Part shown: one piece after another, positions 1 to 8,177 of the stretch | Layout of the letters: every line of letters starts with the position of its first letter | How positions within the stretch are numbered: position 1 is the stretch's first letter | Assembly: GCF_037204085.1 (NCBI RefSeq) | Contig: NZ_JBBCBW010000012.1 | Span: forward strand, 1-64,000 | Reading direction: 5' to 3' | Length of the DNA: 64,000 nt | Origin: Variovorax sp037204085 | GTDB lineage: Bacteria; Pseudomonadota; Gammaproteobacteria; Burkholderiales; Burkholderiaceae_C | Made by a program: the position numbers and the translations under genes | The notes under the pieces: model-generated | The model's input: the letters and a program-made list of their open reading frames with translations, nothing else | Told to the model about the DNA's origin: nothing | The model's database searches: none

Positions 1-1613
1 CGGCAGGTCGCGCAGCCGTTGGGCGTGCGCCAGCCCAGGTGGCGGTACACCGCGTCGTGCGTCAGGTGGTGGTCCTTGCGGATGGCGTCGCGCACCTCCT
101 GGTGGCTCGCATCGGTGCAGCCGCACACCGCCTTCTTCTTGGGCGTGGCCGAATAGTCGCCCCCGGCGGTGAACATCAGGATCTGCTCCACCAGCCCGGT
201 GCAGGAACCGCAGCTGGCGCTGGCCTTGGTGTGCTTCTTGACCTCGTCCAGCGTGAACAGGCCTTTTTCCTTGATCGCCTTGCAGATGGTGCCCTTGCTC
301 ACCCCGTTGCAGCCGCACACCTCGGCCTCGTCGGGCATGCTGGCGGCCTTGTTGTGGCCCTCGTGGCCGGTGTCGCCGATGTTGGACTCGCCGAACATCA
401 GCTTGTCGCGGATGTCGTGCACGCTGCGCCCGTCGCGCAGCAGCTTGAAGTACCAGCTGCCGTCCACCGTGTCGCCGTACAGGCACGCGCCCACCAGCTT
501 GTCGTCCTTGATCACCAGCTTCTTGTAGACCCCGCCGAAGGGGTCGCTCATGACGATCTCCTCGGTGCCTTCGCCGCCCATGAACTCGCCGGCCGAGAAG
601 AGGTCGATGCCCGTGACCTTGAGCTTGGTGGAGGTGAGCGAGCCCAGGTAGCGGCCGATGCCGAACTGCGCCAGGTGGTTGGCCGCGACCTTGGCCTGCT
701 CGAAGAGGGGGGCCACCAGGCCGTAGGCGATGCCGCGGTGGGCCGCGCATTCGCCCACCGAGTAGATGCGCGCATCGGTCACGGTCTGCATGGTGTCGTT
801 GACCACGATGCCGCGGTTGCAGTGCAGGCGCATCTTCTCGGCCAGCGCGGTGTTGGGGCGGATGCCGACAGCCATGACGACCAGGTCGGCGGCCACCTCG
901 GTGCCGTCCTTGAAGCGGATGGTCTTGACCCGGCCGCCTTTGCCCTCGTCCGCGTCGCCGACGAGCTCCTGGGTCTGGGCGCCGATGAGGAACTTCAGGC
1001 CCCGGTCTTCCAGGGACTTCTGCAACAGCTTGCCGGCCACGTCGTCCAGCTGGCGCTCCATGAGCCAGGGCATGACGTGCACCACGGTGACGCTCATGCC
1101 GCGCAGCATGAGGCCGTTGGCCGCCTCCAGGCCCAGCAGGCCCCCGCCGATGACGACCGCGTTCTTGTGCGTGCGGGCGGTCTCGATCATGTAGTCGGTG
1201 TCGGCGATGTCGCGGTAGGCGATGACGCCCTTCAGGTCCTTGCCGGGCACGGGCAGCATGAAGGGGTTGGAGCCGGTGCACATCAGGAGGCGGTCGTAGG
1301 CGGCCTCGGTGACGGCGCCCTGGGCGTCCACGGCGCGCACGATGCGCTTGACGCGGTCGACTTCGACGACTTTCTTGCCCGCGTGCAGGGTGATGCCGTT
1401 GTCCGTGTACCACTCCCAGCTGTTGAGCACGATCTCGTCCACGGTCTGCTCGCCGGCCAGGACGGGCGACAGGAGGATGCGGTTGTAGTTGGGGTGCGGC
1501 TCGGCACCGAAGACGGTGATGTCGTACATGTCCGGCGCGAGCTTCAAGAGCTCTTCCAGGGTGCGCACGCCGGCCATGCCGTTGCCGACCATCACGAGCT
1601 TGAGTTTGTGCAT
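1..1613 (-). CDS. nirB: NAD(P)H nitrite reductase large subunit, 5' part only
   Basis: Assimilatory nitrite reductase large subunit, reducing nitrite to ammonium in the cytoplasm with electrons from NAD(P)H. The frame starts at an ATG at 1613 and leaves the window at base 1 with no stop, so about 537 residues of a roughly 800-850 residue family are present. Visible: an FAD motif GNGMAG (residues 10-15), a second dinucleotide motif VIGGGLLGLEAA, a BFD-type [2Fe-2S] site with Cys433, Cys435, Cys468 and Cys471, and the start of another Cys-rich segment (CGC...CATC) at the edge. The siroheme/4Fe-4S half lies outside the window. The small subunit nirD would be expected further left. Identification is firm; regulation is discussed under the leader entry. 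Confidence 0.95.
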   Translation of the reverse strand, partial: MHKLKLVMVGNGMAGVRTLEELLKLAPDMYDITVFGAEPHPNYNRILLSPVLAGEQTVDEIVLNSWEWYTDNGITLHAGKKVVEVDRVKRIVRAVDAQGAVTEAAYDRLLMCTGSNPFMLPVPGKDLKGVIAYRDIADTDYMIETARTHKNAVVIGGGLLGLEAANGLMLRGMSVTVVHVMPWLMERQLDDVAGKLLQKSLEDRGLKFLIGAQTQELVGDADEGKGGRVKTIRFKDGTEVAADLVVMAVGIRPNTALAEKMRLHCNRGIVVNDTMQTVTDARIYSVGECAAHRGIAYGLVAPLFEQAKVAANHLAQFGIGRYLGSLTSTKLKVTGIDLFSAGEFMGGEGTEEIVMSDPFGGVYKKLVIKDDKLVGACLYGDTVDGSWYFKLLRDGRSVHDIRDKLMFGESNIGDTGHEGHNKAASMPDEAEVCGCNGVSKGTICKAIKEKGLFTLDEVKKHTKASASCGSCTGLVEQILMFTAGGDYSATPKKKAVCGCTDASHQEVRDAIRKDHHLTHDAVYRHLGWRTPNGCATC

Positions 1614-1919
1614 GGGGTGGGGCCTTTCGAAAATGCAAATGCCGCAACGCAGCCTTGCAGGGCTGCATTGACGAGCGGGGTTGGGGGGAGGGGCGCCCGC
1701 TGAGTGCGGGCTGAAGGTGCTGGCGCTATTTGCGCCGGGTGTTCGCAAGACCGCGAAAACCACACCAAAGCGGTGCTTCGTTACACCGTGATTTCCTGGT
1801 CATGCAAAGACCGTGCCTGCATGCGCGAATCGCTGTTTCGCTGTAAGAGGCGCCTTGTGCGGGGGTCAAGCAGGCACCCGAACGGAGCCCGCGCTCGCAA
1901 CTGGTGCGGCGGCGCAGGG
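1614..1919 (-). promoter_or_regulatory. nirB promoter and hairpin-rich leader (306-base gap)
   Basis: No gene is seen here. Read on the minus strand toward nirB, the gap holds a sigma-54-like element TGGTGTGGTTTTCGC (1767-1753; GG and GC exactly 10 bases apart) followed by three perfect hairpins: GGCGC-5-GCGCC (1736-1722), GCCCGC-5-GCGGGC (1711-1695) and GCAGCC-6-GGCTGC (1666-1649). The order promoter, stem-loops, ATG is what a leader-controlled nitrite gene would show. The six-base loop CTGCAA does not match the ANTAR loop pattern (A at 1, G at 4) and no U-tract follows, so NasT-type antitermination is only a guess. The right part must also hold the 3' end of the upstream kinase transcript. 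Confidence 0.4.
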
Positions 1920-3263
1920 CTAGGCGATGCCGTGCACCAGGTGTTCGAACACGTCGTTCGAGCCCATCTGGCCGCCCTTCAGCATGATCTCCATGCCGTC
2001 GAGCGCGGCATCGTCGCTGTGCACCCGGCACAGCGATGCGCCCGCGCCCATGTCCGCCGCATAGGAAAGCCCCCACGCATCGAGCGCCTGCACGCCGTGG
2101 CTCGATGTGTCGCCGCCGGCGATGCCTACGCGCCGCAGCGGCGCCATCGCCAGCACCGCGGCCAGCAGATCGCCGCCCGCGCGTGCGAGCGCCTGCGCAT
2201 CGAGTTCGGTGGTGGGCCGCAACTGTTGTTCAGAGGGGCGGGTACAGGCCAGCACGTTGCGGCCTCCGGCCAGACCGCGTGCAATGTCCTGGGCATGGCG
2301 TTCGAGCGCGGCTGCATTCCGCTGTGCGAGCAGCGGCGCATCGAGCCACACCGTATCGAACGACCGTGCCGCCGCCACCTGCCGTGCCGTCACAGGCGAG
2401 AGGCTGCCGGCAAGCACCAGCACCGGGCCTTGCGCGGGCGTCACGCGGGGCGCGCCCGGCTGGGCATCGGCAAGGTGCGGCCCCAGCGCCGTGGCCAGCG
2501 CACCGACCACGCTGCTCGGCCCCACGGCAAGCAGCGTGGCATTGCGTGCCTGTGCCCACAACACCTGGCCGATGCTTGCCAGTTGCGGTGCTTCGGCCAC
2601 GTCGAACAGCACGGCGCCGGTGCCGGCGTCAGAGAAGGGCGCTTGCAATGCGCGCTGCAGTGCATTGCCAAGCGCATCCGGGCCTTGCACGGCGGCCGTG
2701 AAGGGAATGGAGCGCACGTCGGCCAGGCCCTGCCTGCCCAGGTGAGCCCGCAGATCCGACTCATCCATCGGCGTGACCGGGTGGCGGCTCATCGTCGGAT
2801 GCCTGTCGATGCGAAACACCTCGCCTCCCGCACCCGCCGCGGCGAACAGGTTGCCAAAAAGGCAATACCGCCCAAGGTTGGGCTGGCCGCCCACGATCGC
2901 GGTCCACGGTTGTTCCACGGCGGTACGCAGCGCACGAACGGCCGCGCCAATGGATCCGATGTGCGGCGCGCTGTCGAAGGTGGAGCAGGTCTTGTAGTGC
3001 AGCACGCGGGCGCCGAGCGAGCGGAACAGCGCGGCCACCGGGGCCAACTCGGCCTGCATCGCTTCTGGCCCCATGGCACGGGCCGCGCCGGCAATGCCCA
3101 GCACGTCGAGCGGCCCGGTGCGGGCGAGCCGTGCGGCATCGGGCGTCTTGAGGAACAGCAGCGCACGCAGGCCTGCCCGCGCCGCGGTGCCGAGCGTGTC
3201 GGTTGCGCCGGTGAAGTCATCGCCGTAGTAGACGATGGCCGGGGCGGGCACTGCCGGCCTCAC
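1920..3263 (-). CDS. DUF1537 four-carbon-acid-sugar kinase (OiaK/OtnK-like)
   Basis: ATP-dependent kinase of the DUF1537 family, which phosphorylates oxidised sugar acids such as 3-oxo-isoapionate or 3-oxo-tetronates. The N-terminal substrate domain opens with the family signature YYGDDFTGATDTLG (residues 12-25) and the C-terminal half has the nucleotide-domain glycine motif GGDTSSHG. The chosen start is GTG at 3263, whose GTGA overlaps the stop of the RuBisCO-like gene; this gives 447 residues, normal for the family. A second GTG lies at 3251. The coupling implies that kinase and RuBisCO-like protein act consecutively, as in the OiaK/OiaX apionate branch (Carter et al. family assignment). 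The true substrate is not fixed by sequence. Confidence 0.85.
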   Translation of the reverse strand: MRPAVPAPAIVYYGDDFTGATDTLGTAARAGLRALLFLKTPDAARLARTGPLDVLGIAGAARAMGPEAMQAELAPVAALFRSLGARVLHYKTCSTFDSAPHIGSIGAAVRALRTAVEQPWTAIVGGQPNLGRYCLFGNLFAAAGAGGEVFRIDRHPTMSRHPVTPMDESDLRAHLGRQGLADVRSIPFTAAVQGPDALGNALQRALQAPFSDAGTGAVLFDVAEAPQLASIGQVLWAQARNATLLAVGPSSVVGALATALGPHLADAQPGAPRVTPAQGPVLVLAGSLSPVTARQVAAARSFDTVWLDAPLLAQRNAAALERHAQDIARGLAGGRNVLACTRPSEQQLRPTTELDAQALARAGGDLLAAVLAMAPLRRVGIAGGDTSSHGVQALDAWGLSYAADMGAGASLCRVHSDDAALDGMEIMLKGGQMGSNDVFEHLVHGIA

Positions 3264-4537
3264 GGCTTGCCGAAGAAGGCGAGGGCACGCGCAAGCTCGG
3301 GAGCGCCGCGGGCCGCGTCTTCCAGCGCAACACCGTTGCGAACGGCCGACCATGCCTGCCGGATGCTGGCCACGCCTGCGGCCGCACCGTCCGGATGCGC
3401 AAGAATGCCGCCGCCGGCCATGAAGAGCAGGTCGTCGCTACCGATGGCGGCCCAGGTGGCTGGCACGGTGCCGGCCCATTGGCCCGACGAGAAAGCCGGC
3501 ATCACGCGGTCGTCCGCTGCATCGGTCAACGGCGTGAAGCAGTCGCGTGCCGACTCGATCACTTCGCTGTCGGCCTGCGAGAACTTGCCCTGCAAGCCGT
3601 GCACGTGCATGTGGTCGACACCGGCGAGCCGCCAAAGCGTTTGATAGGCCTGGAAAGAGATGCCGAGCAAAGGATGCCGCGACAGTGCGCCGTATCCGTT
3701 GCGGTGGCCGTGCAGCGCCAGGCCGGTGTGGCGCCGCAAGGTCTGGATGCCCGAGTGCCCGCACCAGTTGAGGCTGGCCATCACGCACGAGCCGCCTTCG
3801 CGCTCGACCAGGTCGGCATGCCGCTTCATGGCATCGGTTTCGTCGGTGATGTTGAAGGCCACCATCACGTGCTTGCCGGTGCGCTCCTGGTGCGCGCGCA
3901 CCACGGCCATGACCGCGGGCACGCGCTCGGCAAGCGGGGCATGCGCGGGGTCGGCACACACCTCGTCGTCCTTGATGAAGTCGACCCCCGCGGCGCACAG
4001 CCGTGCAACCAGCTCTGCCGTCTCGGCTGCGGACAGCCCCACGTTCGGCTTGATGATGGTGCCGACCAGCGCACCGCTCGCCACGCCGGTGGCGCGCCGT
4101 GTACCCACGATGCCGGCGCGCGGCATTTCGAATTGCGCGCGGTAGGCGGCTGGCACCCGCAGCGATTCGAGCCGCAGGCCCGTTACTTCGCCCAGGTCGT
4201 ACAGGTTGCCCGACACGGTGGCCGCGAGCGTCGGCAGGTTGGCACCGATGTTCGCCACCGGAAACGAAATGTCGATGTACGCGCGACGCCATGGCCCGCG
4301 CGTGCCCTTGCGCTCCAGTAGCGCGTTGGGCAGGCTTGGTGCCTCGGCCGGAGCAACTTCGGCAATTGCCTCGACGGTGGCGCGGGCCCGCTCGCGCAGC
4401 GCATCGGTCTCGCCCTCCACGCGTGTGAAGGTGCCGCACGACTGCTCGCCCGCCATCACCTCGGCCACGGCGGCCGGCTCCAGCGGCGTTTCGATGAGGT
4501 AGCGCGCGTGGATGCGTTCAGCAGGCGCCATCGTCAT
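3260..4537 (-). CDS. RuBisCO-like protein (type IV), OiaX-like
   Basis: RuBisCO large-subunit fold, 425 residues. Active-site positions compared with form I RuBisCO: K175 is Lys163 (TIIKP), the carbamylated lysine and metal ligands are Lys189, Asp191 and Glu192 (FIKDDE), H294/R295 are His278/Arg279, H327 is His311, and loop-6 K334 is Lys318 (GLQGK). SSG and GGG phosphate-binding stretches are also present. RuBisCO K177 is replaced by Asn (KPNVGLS). It therefore keeps enolisation/metal chemistry but is not a CO2-fixing enzyme. The closest described role for a kinase-linked member is 3-oxo-isoapionate-4-phosphate decarboxylase or transcarboxylase. Start ATG 4537 lies two bases after the VOC gene stop; an in-frame ATG at 4531 is an alternative. 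Confidence 0.85.
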   Translation of the reverse strand: MTMAPAERIHARYLIETPLEPAAVAEVMAGEQSCGTFTRVEGETDALRERARATVEAIAEVAPAEAPSLPNALLERKGTRGPWRRAYIDISFPVANIGANLPTLAATVSGNLYDLGEVTGLRLESLRVPAAYRAQFEMPRAGIVGTRRATGVASGALVGTIIKPNVGLSAAETAELVARLCAAGVDFIKDDEVCADPAHAPLAERVPAVMAVVRAHQERTGKHVMVAFNITDETDAMKRHADLVEREGGSCVMASLNWCGHSGIQTLRRHTGLALHGHRNGYGALSRHPLLGISFQAYQTLWRLAGVDHMHVHGLQGKFSQADSEVIESARDCFTPLTDAADDRVMPAFSSGQWAGTVPATWAAIGSDDLLFMAGGGILAHPDGAAAGVASIRQAWSAVRNGVALEDAARGAPELARALAFFGKP

Positions 4538-4539
4538 GC

Positions 4540-5079
4540 TCACAGCTTGCTCAGGTCCGGAAAGGGGCGCACCGGTTCGCTGCCGTCCCAGCCTTCGGAG
4601 GCGCTTCTGATCAGGTCGAACATCTTGCCCTTGGGGCCCGCCACTTCGGACAGCTCGATCACCGTGCCCGGGTGGTATTCGGTGTCGAAGTAGATGAAGC
4701 GGCCACGCTCGCCCACTTCGCCGCTCATTACCGGCTTGAAGCCCTGCGCGGTGAGGCGCGCCAGGTCGGCGTCGTAGTCGGCCGTCCAGTAGGCCACGTG
4801 CTGCAGGCCGGTGCGGCCGGCCTGCAGGAAGTCGCGGTACATCGAAGGCACGTTGTTGCGCGTCTGGATGAGTTCGACCTGCACATAGCCGGAGTTGGCC
4901 AGCGCAACCGAGTTGTGCGGCTCGTGCGCCTCGCCGTTGTAGCGGTAGTTCTTGATGGGCACCTTGGGGTTGTAGAACCAGGGGCCCACGCCGAGCTTGG
5001 TGCTCCAGTAGTCCATGGCGGCCTCGATGTCGTGCACGACATAGCCCAGCTGGCGAATCTCGCCGAGGAATCGACTCAT
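4540..5079 (-). CDS. VOC-superfamily (glyoxalase/epimerase-like) protein
   Basis: A 179-residue protein with the paired beta-alpha-beta modules of the vicinal-oxygen-chelate fold, related in outline to methylmalonyl-CoA epimerase and glyoxalase. Module one begins QLGYVVHDIEAAMDYW; module two includes LQHVAYWTADYDA. Candidate metal ligands are His in GYVVHD, Glu in QVELIQ, His in LQHVAY and Glu in TVIELSE. It sits between the TRAP genes and the RuBisCO-like gene on the same strand, two bases from the latter, so it probably isomerises or epimerises a pathway intermediate. No VOC step is described in the apionate pathways I know, so its role is open. Confidence 0.75.
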   Translation of the reverse strand: MSRFLGEIRQLGYVVHDIEAAMDYWSTKLGVGPWFYNPKVPIKNYRYNGEAHEPHNSVALANSGYVQVELIQTRNNVPSMYRDFLQAGRTGLQHVAYWTADYDADLARLTAQGFKPVMSGEVGERGRFIYFDTEYHPGTVIELSEVAGPKGKMFDLIRSASEGWDGSEPVRPFPDLSKL

Positions 5080-5118
5080 TGCGGTTGGCTCCGTTGATGT
5101 GAGTGTGTTGTTGTGGTG

Positions 5119-7026
5119 TCAGAACTTGAGAAAACCGGTCGAGAACCATGGGAACGCGGCCACGATCACCAGGCCCACCAGCATGGCGGCGATGTAGCCC
5201 CAGATATGCCTGATGCCTTCGTCGGGGTTGACCTTGCTCACCGCGCATGCGCCGTAGTAGCCCACGCCGAAGGGCGGGGCGAAGAGGCCGATGCCCATCG
5301 CAAAAATGACGACCATGGCGTAGTGCACCTCGTGCACCCCCGCCGCCTTGGCAATGGGAAAGAGCAGCGGCCCGAAGAGCACGATGGCCGGAATGCCCTC
5401 GAGCACGCTGCCCAGCACGATGAAGGCGACGATCGACACCGCAAGAAAGCCGTAGGTGCCGCCCGGCAGCGCACCCATGATGCGTGCCAGATCTTGCGAG
5501 AAGCCAGACTGCGTGAGACCCCAGGCCATGGCGGTGGCACAGCCCACGATGAAGATGATGGCGCCCGAGAGCGATGCCGTGTCGACGAGCATCGGCTTGA
5601 GCCGCTTCCAGTCGAACTGCCGGTACACGAAGAGCCCGACGAGCGCCGAGTAGACGATGCCGATGGTCGACACCTCGGTGGCCGTTGCCACGCCCTCGAC
5701 CACCGCGGCGCGAATCACGAAGGGCAGCAGCACCGCGGGCAGCGCCACCAGCAGCAGCTTGCCGATTTCGCGCTTGCTGTGGCGTTGCACGCCGCTCAGG
5801 TCTTCGCGGCGGTAGCGCCACCACACCACCACGCACAGTGCGGCGCCCAGCACCACGGCCGGCAGCAGCCCGCCGGTGAACAGCGCCGCAATGGAAATGC
5901 CGGTGACCGAGCCGATGGTGATGAGCACGATCGACGGCGGAATGGTCTCGGTCTGCGCGCCGGTGGCGGAGAGCAGCGCCACCAGGTCGCCCGGCTTGGC
6001 GCCGCGCTTCACCATTTCCGGGAACAGCACGGGCGCAATGGCTGCCATGTCGGCGATCTTGGAGCCCGAAATGCCAGACACCAGGTACATCGCGCCAATC
6101 AGCACATACGAGAGGCCGCCCCTTACATGGCCCAGCAGGCTGGCAAGAAACTGGATCATGGCGCGGGCCATGCCGGTCATCTCGATGAGTGCGCCCAGGA
6201 AGATGAAGAGCGGCACCGCAAGCAGGATGAGGTGCGACATGCCTTCGTCGAGCCGCCCCACCATTACCAGGAGCGGCGTGCGCGTGGTGAGCGCCAGGTA
6301 TCCGAAGGTTGCCAGAGCGAATGAAAAAGCAATGGGCACGCCCGAGAGCACCGTGGCCGCCACCACCACCACGAAGAAGATCACCAGGTTGAACTTGCCC
6401 AGCGTGGAGAAGAGCGGCGCCGCCAGCCAGAAGGCGCCCACCAGCGCAGCCATGCCCAGCACCGCGACCGCGATCTGCCGGCCGGTGCATACGCGCAGCA
6501 GGCGCAGCAGCGCCATGACCACCATGATGCCGATGCCGGCAGGAATTGCTGCGGCGCGCCATGCGTTGCTGATTTCCAGCGCGGGAGTGACGATGAACGA
6601 CTCTTCATGCGCGTAGTCGATAGACGGCCACACGATCAGCACCAGAAAGGTGACAGACGCCGCAATGGCAAAGGCATCGAGCAGGGCGCGGGTCGAAGGC
6701 TGCACCTTTTGCAGCAGCGCGGTCATGCGCATGTGTTCGCCGCGCCGCAGCGCCACCGCCGCGCCCAGCATCGAGAGCCACAGGAACAGGATGGATGCGA
6801 GTTCGTCCGACCACACCAGCGGCGCGTGAAACACGTAGCGCGAGATCACGCCCGCAAACAGCACGCAGATCTCCGCGAGTACCAGCAGCGCGGCAAGCGC
6901 TTCGACGGCCCCGCCGAGCATGCGGTCTGCGCGCCCGGCCATGCCGCTCAGCGCGTTGGCCGATGGGCCGGCGCCCGCGTCCCCGTTCAGGAGGGGCGTC
7001 GCCTCGAGAGTGGATTCATGCACCAT
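5119..7026 (-). CDS. TRAP transporter fused small and large permease (DctQM)
   Basis: Inner-membrane part of a tripartite ATP-independent periplasmic transporter, driven by an ion gradient. At 635 residues it is a fusion: residues about 35-180 form the four-helix DctQ module (VISRYVFHAPLVWSDELA is typical), and about 215-630 form the twelve-helix DctM module with VSGISGSKIADMAAIAP and PPFGVGYYG motifs. The receptor gene lies six bases upstream, so both are co-expressed. Context points to import of an oxidised sugar acid for the kinase/RuBisCO-like route. Confidence 0.92.
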   Translation of the reverse strand: MVHESTLEATPLLNGDAGAGPSANALSGMAGRADRMLGGAVEALAALLVLAEICVLFAGVISRYVFHAPLVWSDELASILFLWLSMLGAAVALRRGEHMRMTALLQKVQPSTRALLDAFAIAASVTFLVLIVWPSIDYAHEESFIVTPALEISNAWRAAAIPAGIGIMVVMALLRLLRVCTGRQIAVAVLGMAALVGAFWLAAPLFSTLGKFNLVIFFVVVVAATVLSGVPIAFSFALATFGYLALTTRTPLLVMVGRLDEGMSHLILLAVPLFIFLGALIEMTGMARAMIQFLASLLGHVRGGLSYVLIGAMYLVSGISGSKIADMAAIAPVLFPEMVKRGAKPGDLVALLSATGAQTETIPPSIVLITIGSVTGISIAALFTGGLLPAVVLGAALCVVVWWRYRREDLSGVQRHSKREIGKLLLVALPAVLLPFVIRAAVVEGVATATEVSTIGIVYSALVGLFVYRQFDWKRLKPMLVDTASLSGAIIFIVGCATAMAWGLTQSGFSQDLARIMGALPGGTYGFLAVSIVAFIVLGSVLEGIPAIVLFGPLLFPIAKAAGVHEVHYAMVVIFAMGIGLFAPPFGVGYYGACAVSKVNPDEGIRHIWGYIAAMLVGLVIVAAFPWFSTGFLKF

Positions 7027-7032
7027 GGGCGA

Positions 7033-8052
7033 TCAGGCCAGCTTGCCGACGGCGCCTTCGAGCAGCGCCCACGCCTCGGGGCCGAAGCGGCCCTTCCATT
7101 CACCGTAGAAGCCCGATTCACGCAGCTTGGCGCGAAAGCTCTCGGCAGTCGGGCGGTTGATGGTGAGTCCCTTGGCCTGCAGGTCGCCGACCACCGAGTC
7201 GTTGAGCTTGCGAATGTCTTCGCGCTGCTGCATGCCGGCGTCGTTGATGGCGCGCGCCACGATGGTCTTGAGGTCGGCGGGCAGGGCGTCCCACGCCCTG
7301 CCGTTGGCAACGAACCAGTAGCCGTCCCAGATGTGGTTGGTGAGCGAGCAGAACTTCTGCACCTCGAACAGCTTGGCCACCTGGATGATGGGCAGCGGGT
7401 TTTCCTGCGCATCGACGATCTTGGTCTGCAGCGCGGAGTAGACCTCGCTGAACTGCAGGCTTGCCGGCGCGGCGCCCAGGCCTTTGAACATCGAGATAGA
7501 CAGCGGGCTCACCGGCACGCGGATCTTCAGCCCGTCCATGTCCTTCGCGTTGGAGACCGCGGCCTTGCTGCTGGTGGTTTGGCGAAAGCCGTTGTCCCAC
7601 ATCTTCTCGAAGGCGTAGAGGCGCGACTTGGCAATGGCGCCGCGCACGTGGGCGCCGAGCTTGCCGTCCATTGCGCCCCACACCTGGTTGTAGTCGCTGA
7701 ATGCAAAGCCCACCGCGTTGATGGCCGCCACCGGCACCAGCGTGGCAATGACGAGCGCAGAAGGCGTGAAGAACTCGATGCCGCCCGAGCGCACCTGCGC
7801 CAGCATGTCGGTGTCACCGCCGAGCTGGTTGTTGGGAAAGATCTTGATCTCGACCCGGCCGTTGGTTTCCTTGGCGATGCGGTCGGCCGCCTCTTGCGCG
7901 CGAATGTTCAGCGGATGACTGAGCGGCAGGTTGTTGCCGTACTTGTACGAGAACTCCGCGGCGCGCGCGATGCGTGGCACGGCCGACACGATGCCGGCGG
8001 CGGGGAGTGCGGAAAGGGTGCGCAAGGCACTGCGGCGGGTCAGTGATGTCAT
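7033..8052 (-). CDS. TRAP transporter periplasmic receptor (DctP)
   Basis: Solute-binding protein, 339 residues, that hands a carboxylate to the DctQM permease. The N-terminus has twin arginines (Arg6-Arg7 in LTRRSALRTL) and an alanine-rich segment ending near ARAAEF, suggesting Tat or Sec export. Family traits include the N-terminal substrate strand (YKYGNNLPLSHP) and a central region with Arg in GLKIRVP that normally binds the ligand carboxylate. It is the first gene of the leftward operon and is divergent from a LacI-type regulator. Confidence 0.92.
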   Translation of the reverse strand: MTSLTRRSALRTLSALPAAGIVSAVPRIARAAEFSYKYGNNLPLSHPLNIRAQEAADRIAKETNGRVEIKIFPNNQLGGDTDMLAQVRSGGIEFFTPSALVIATLVPVAAINAVGFAFSDYNQVWGAMDGKLGAHVRGAIAKSRLYAFEKMWDNGFRQTTSSKAAVSNAKDMDGLKIRVPVSPLSISMFKGLGAAPASLQFSEVYSALQTKIVDAQENPLPIIQVAKLFEVQKFCSLTNHIWDGYWFVANGRAWDALPADLKTIVARAINDAGMQQREDIRKLNDSVVGDLQAKGLTINRPTAESFRAKLRESGFYGEWKGRFGPEAWALLEGAVGKLA

Positions 8053-8084
8053 GTCTTTTGTCTCCTGGATCTTCGGAATGCGGC

Positions 8085-8145
8085 TGATGCAATCTGATGC
8101 ACCATTGGATTCGAGCCACAGCGAAGATAAAAGGATGCATCATCC
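8085..8145. promoter_or_regulatory. Putative LacI-type operator cluster
   Basis: In the 125-base gap between the divergent dctP and LacI genes, TGATGCA occurs at 8085-8091 and 8095-8101 as direct repeats ten bases apart. It occurs again inverted within GGATGCATCATCC (8133-8145, arms GGATG/CATCC). Repeated half-sites between a regulator and its neighbour are what an autoregulated divergent promoter would carry. Binding is inferred from position and symmetry only. Confidence 0.4.
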
Positions 8146-8177
8146 GGGTCAAACTCGATCCTGATGGTTTTTGATGT

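Noticed and set aside
39..1703. Long open frame on the plus strand opposite nirB
   Set aside because: The minus strand encodes an unmistakable NirB with FAD and iron-sulfur motifs. The plus frame is a GC-rich antisense artefact with no recognisable domain.
1649..1736. Firm call of an ANTAR/NasT-responsive leader RNA
   Set aside because: The hairpins are real in sequence, but only one has a six-base loop and it lacks the A1/G4 pattern, and no terminator U-tract was found. Kept only as a general leader finding.
1704..3644. Long plus-strand open frame opposite the DUF1537 kinase
   Set aside because: Low-complexity Arg/Ala/His-rich translation antisense to a clear kinase.
4538..6562. Upstream extension of the RuBisCO-like frame to about 1100 residues
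   Set aside because: The extension is antisense-like repeat-rich translation across the VOC and TRAP genes. The RuBisCO fold starts at 4537, two bases after the VOC stop.
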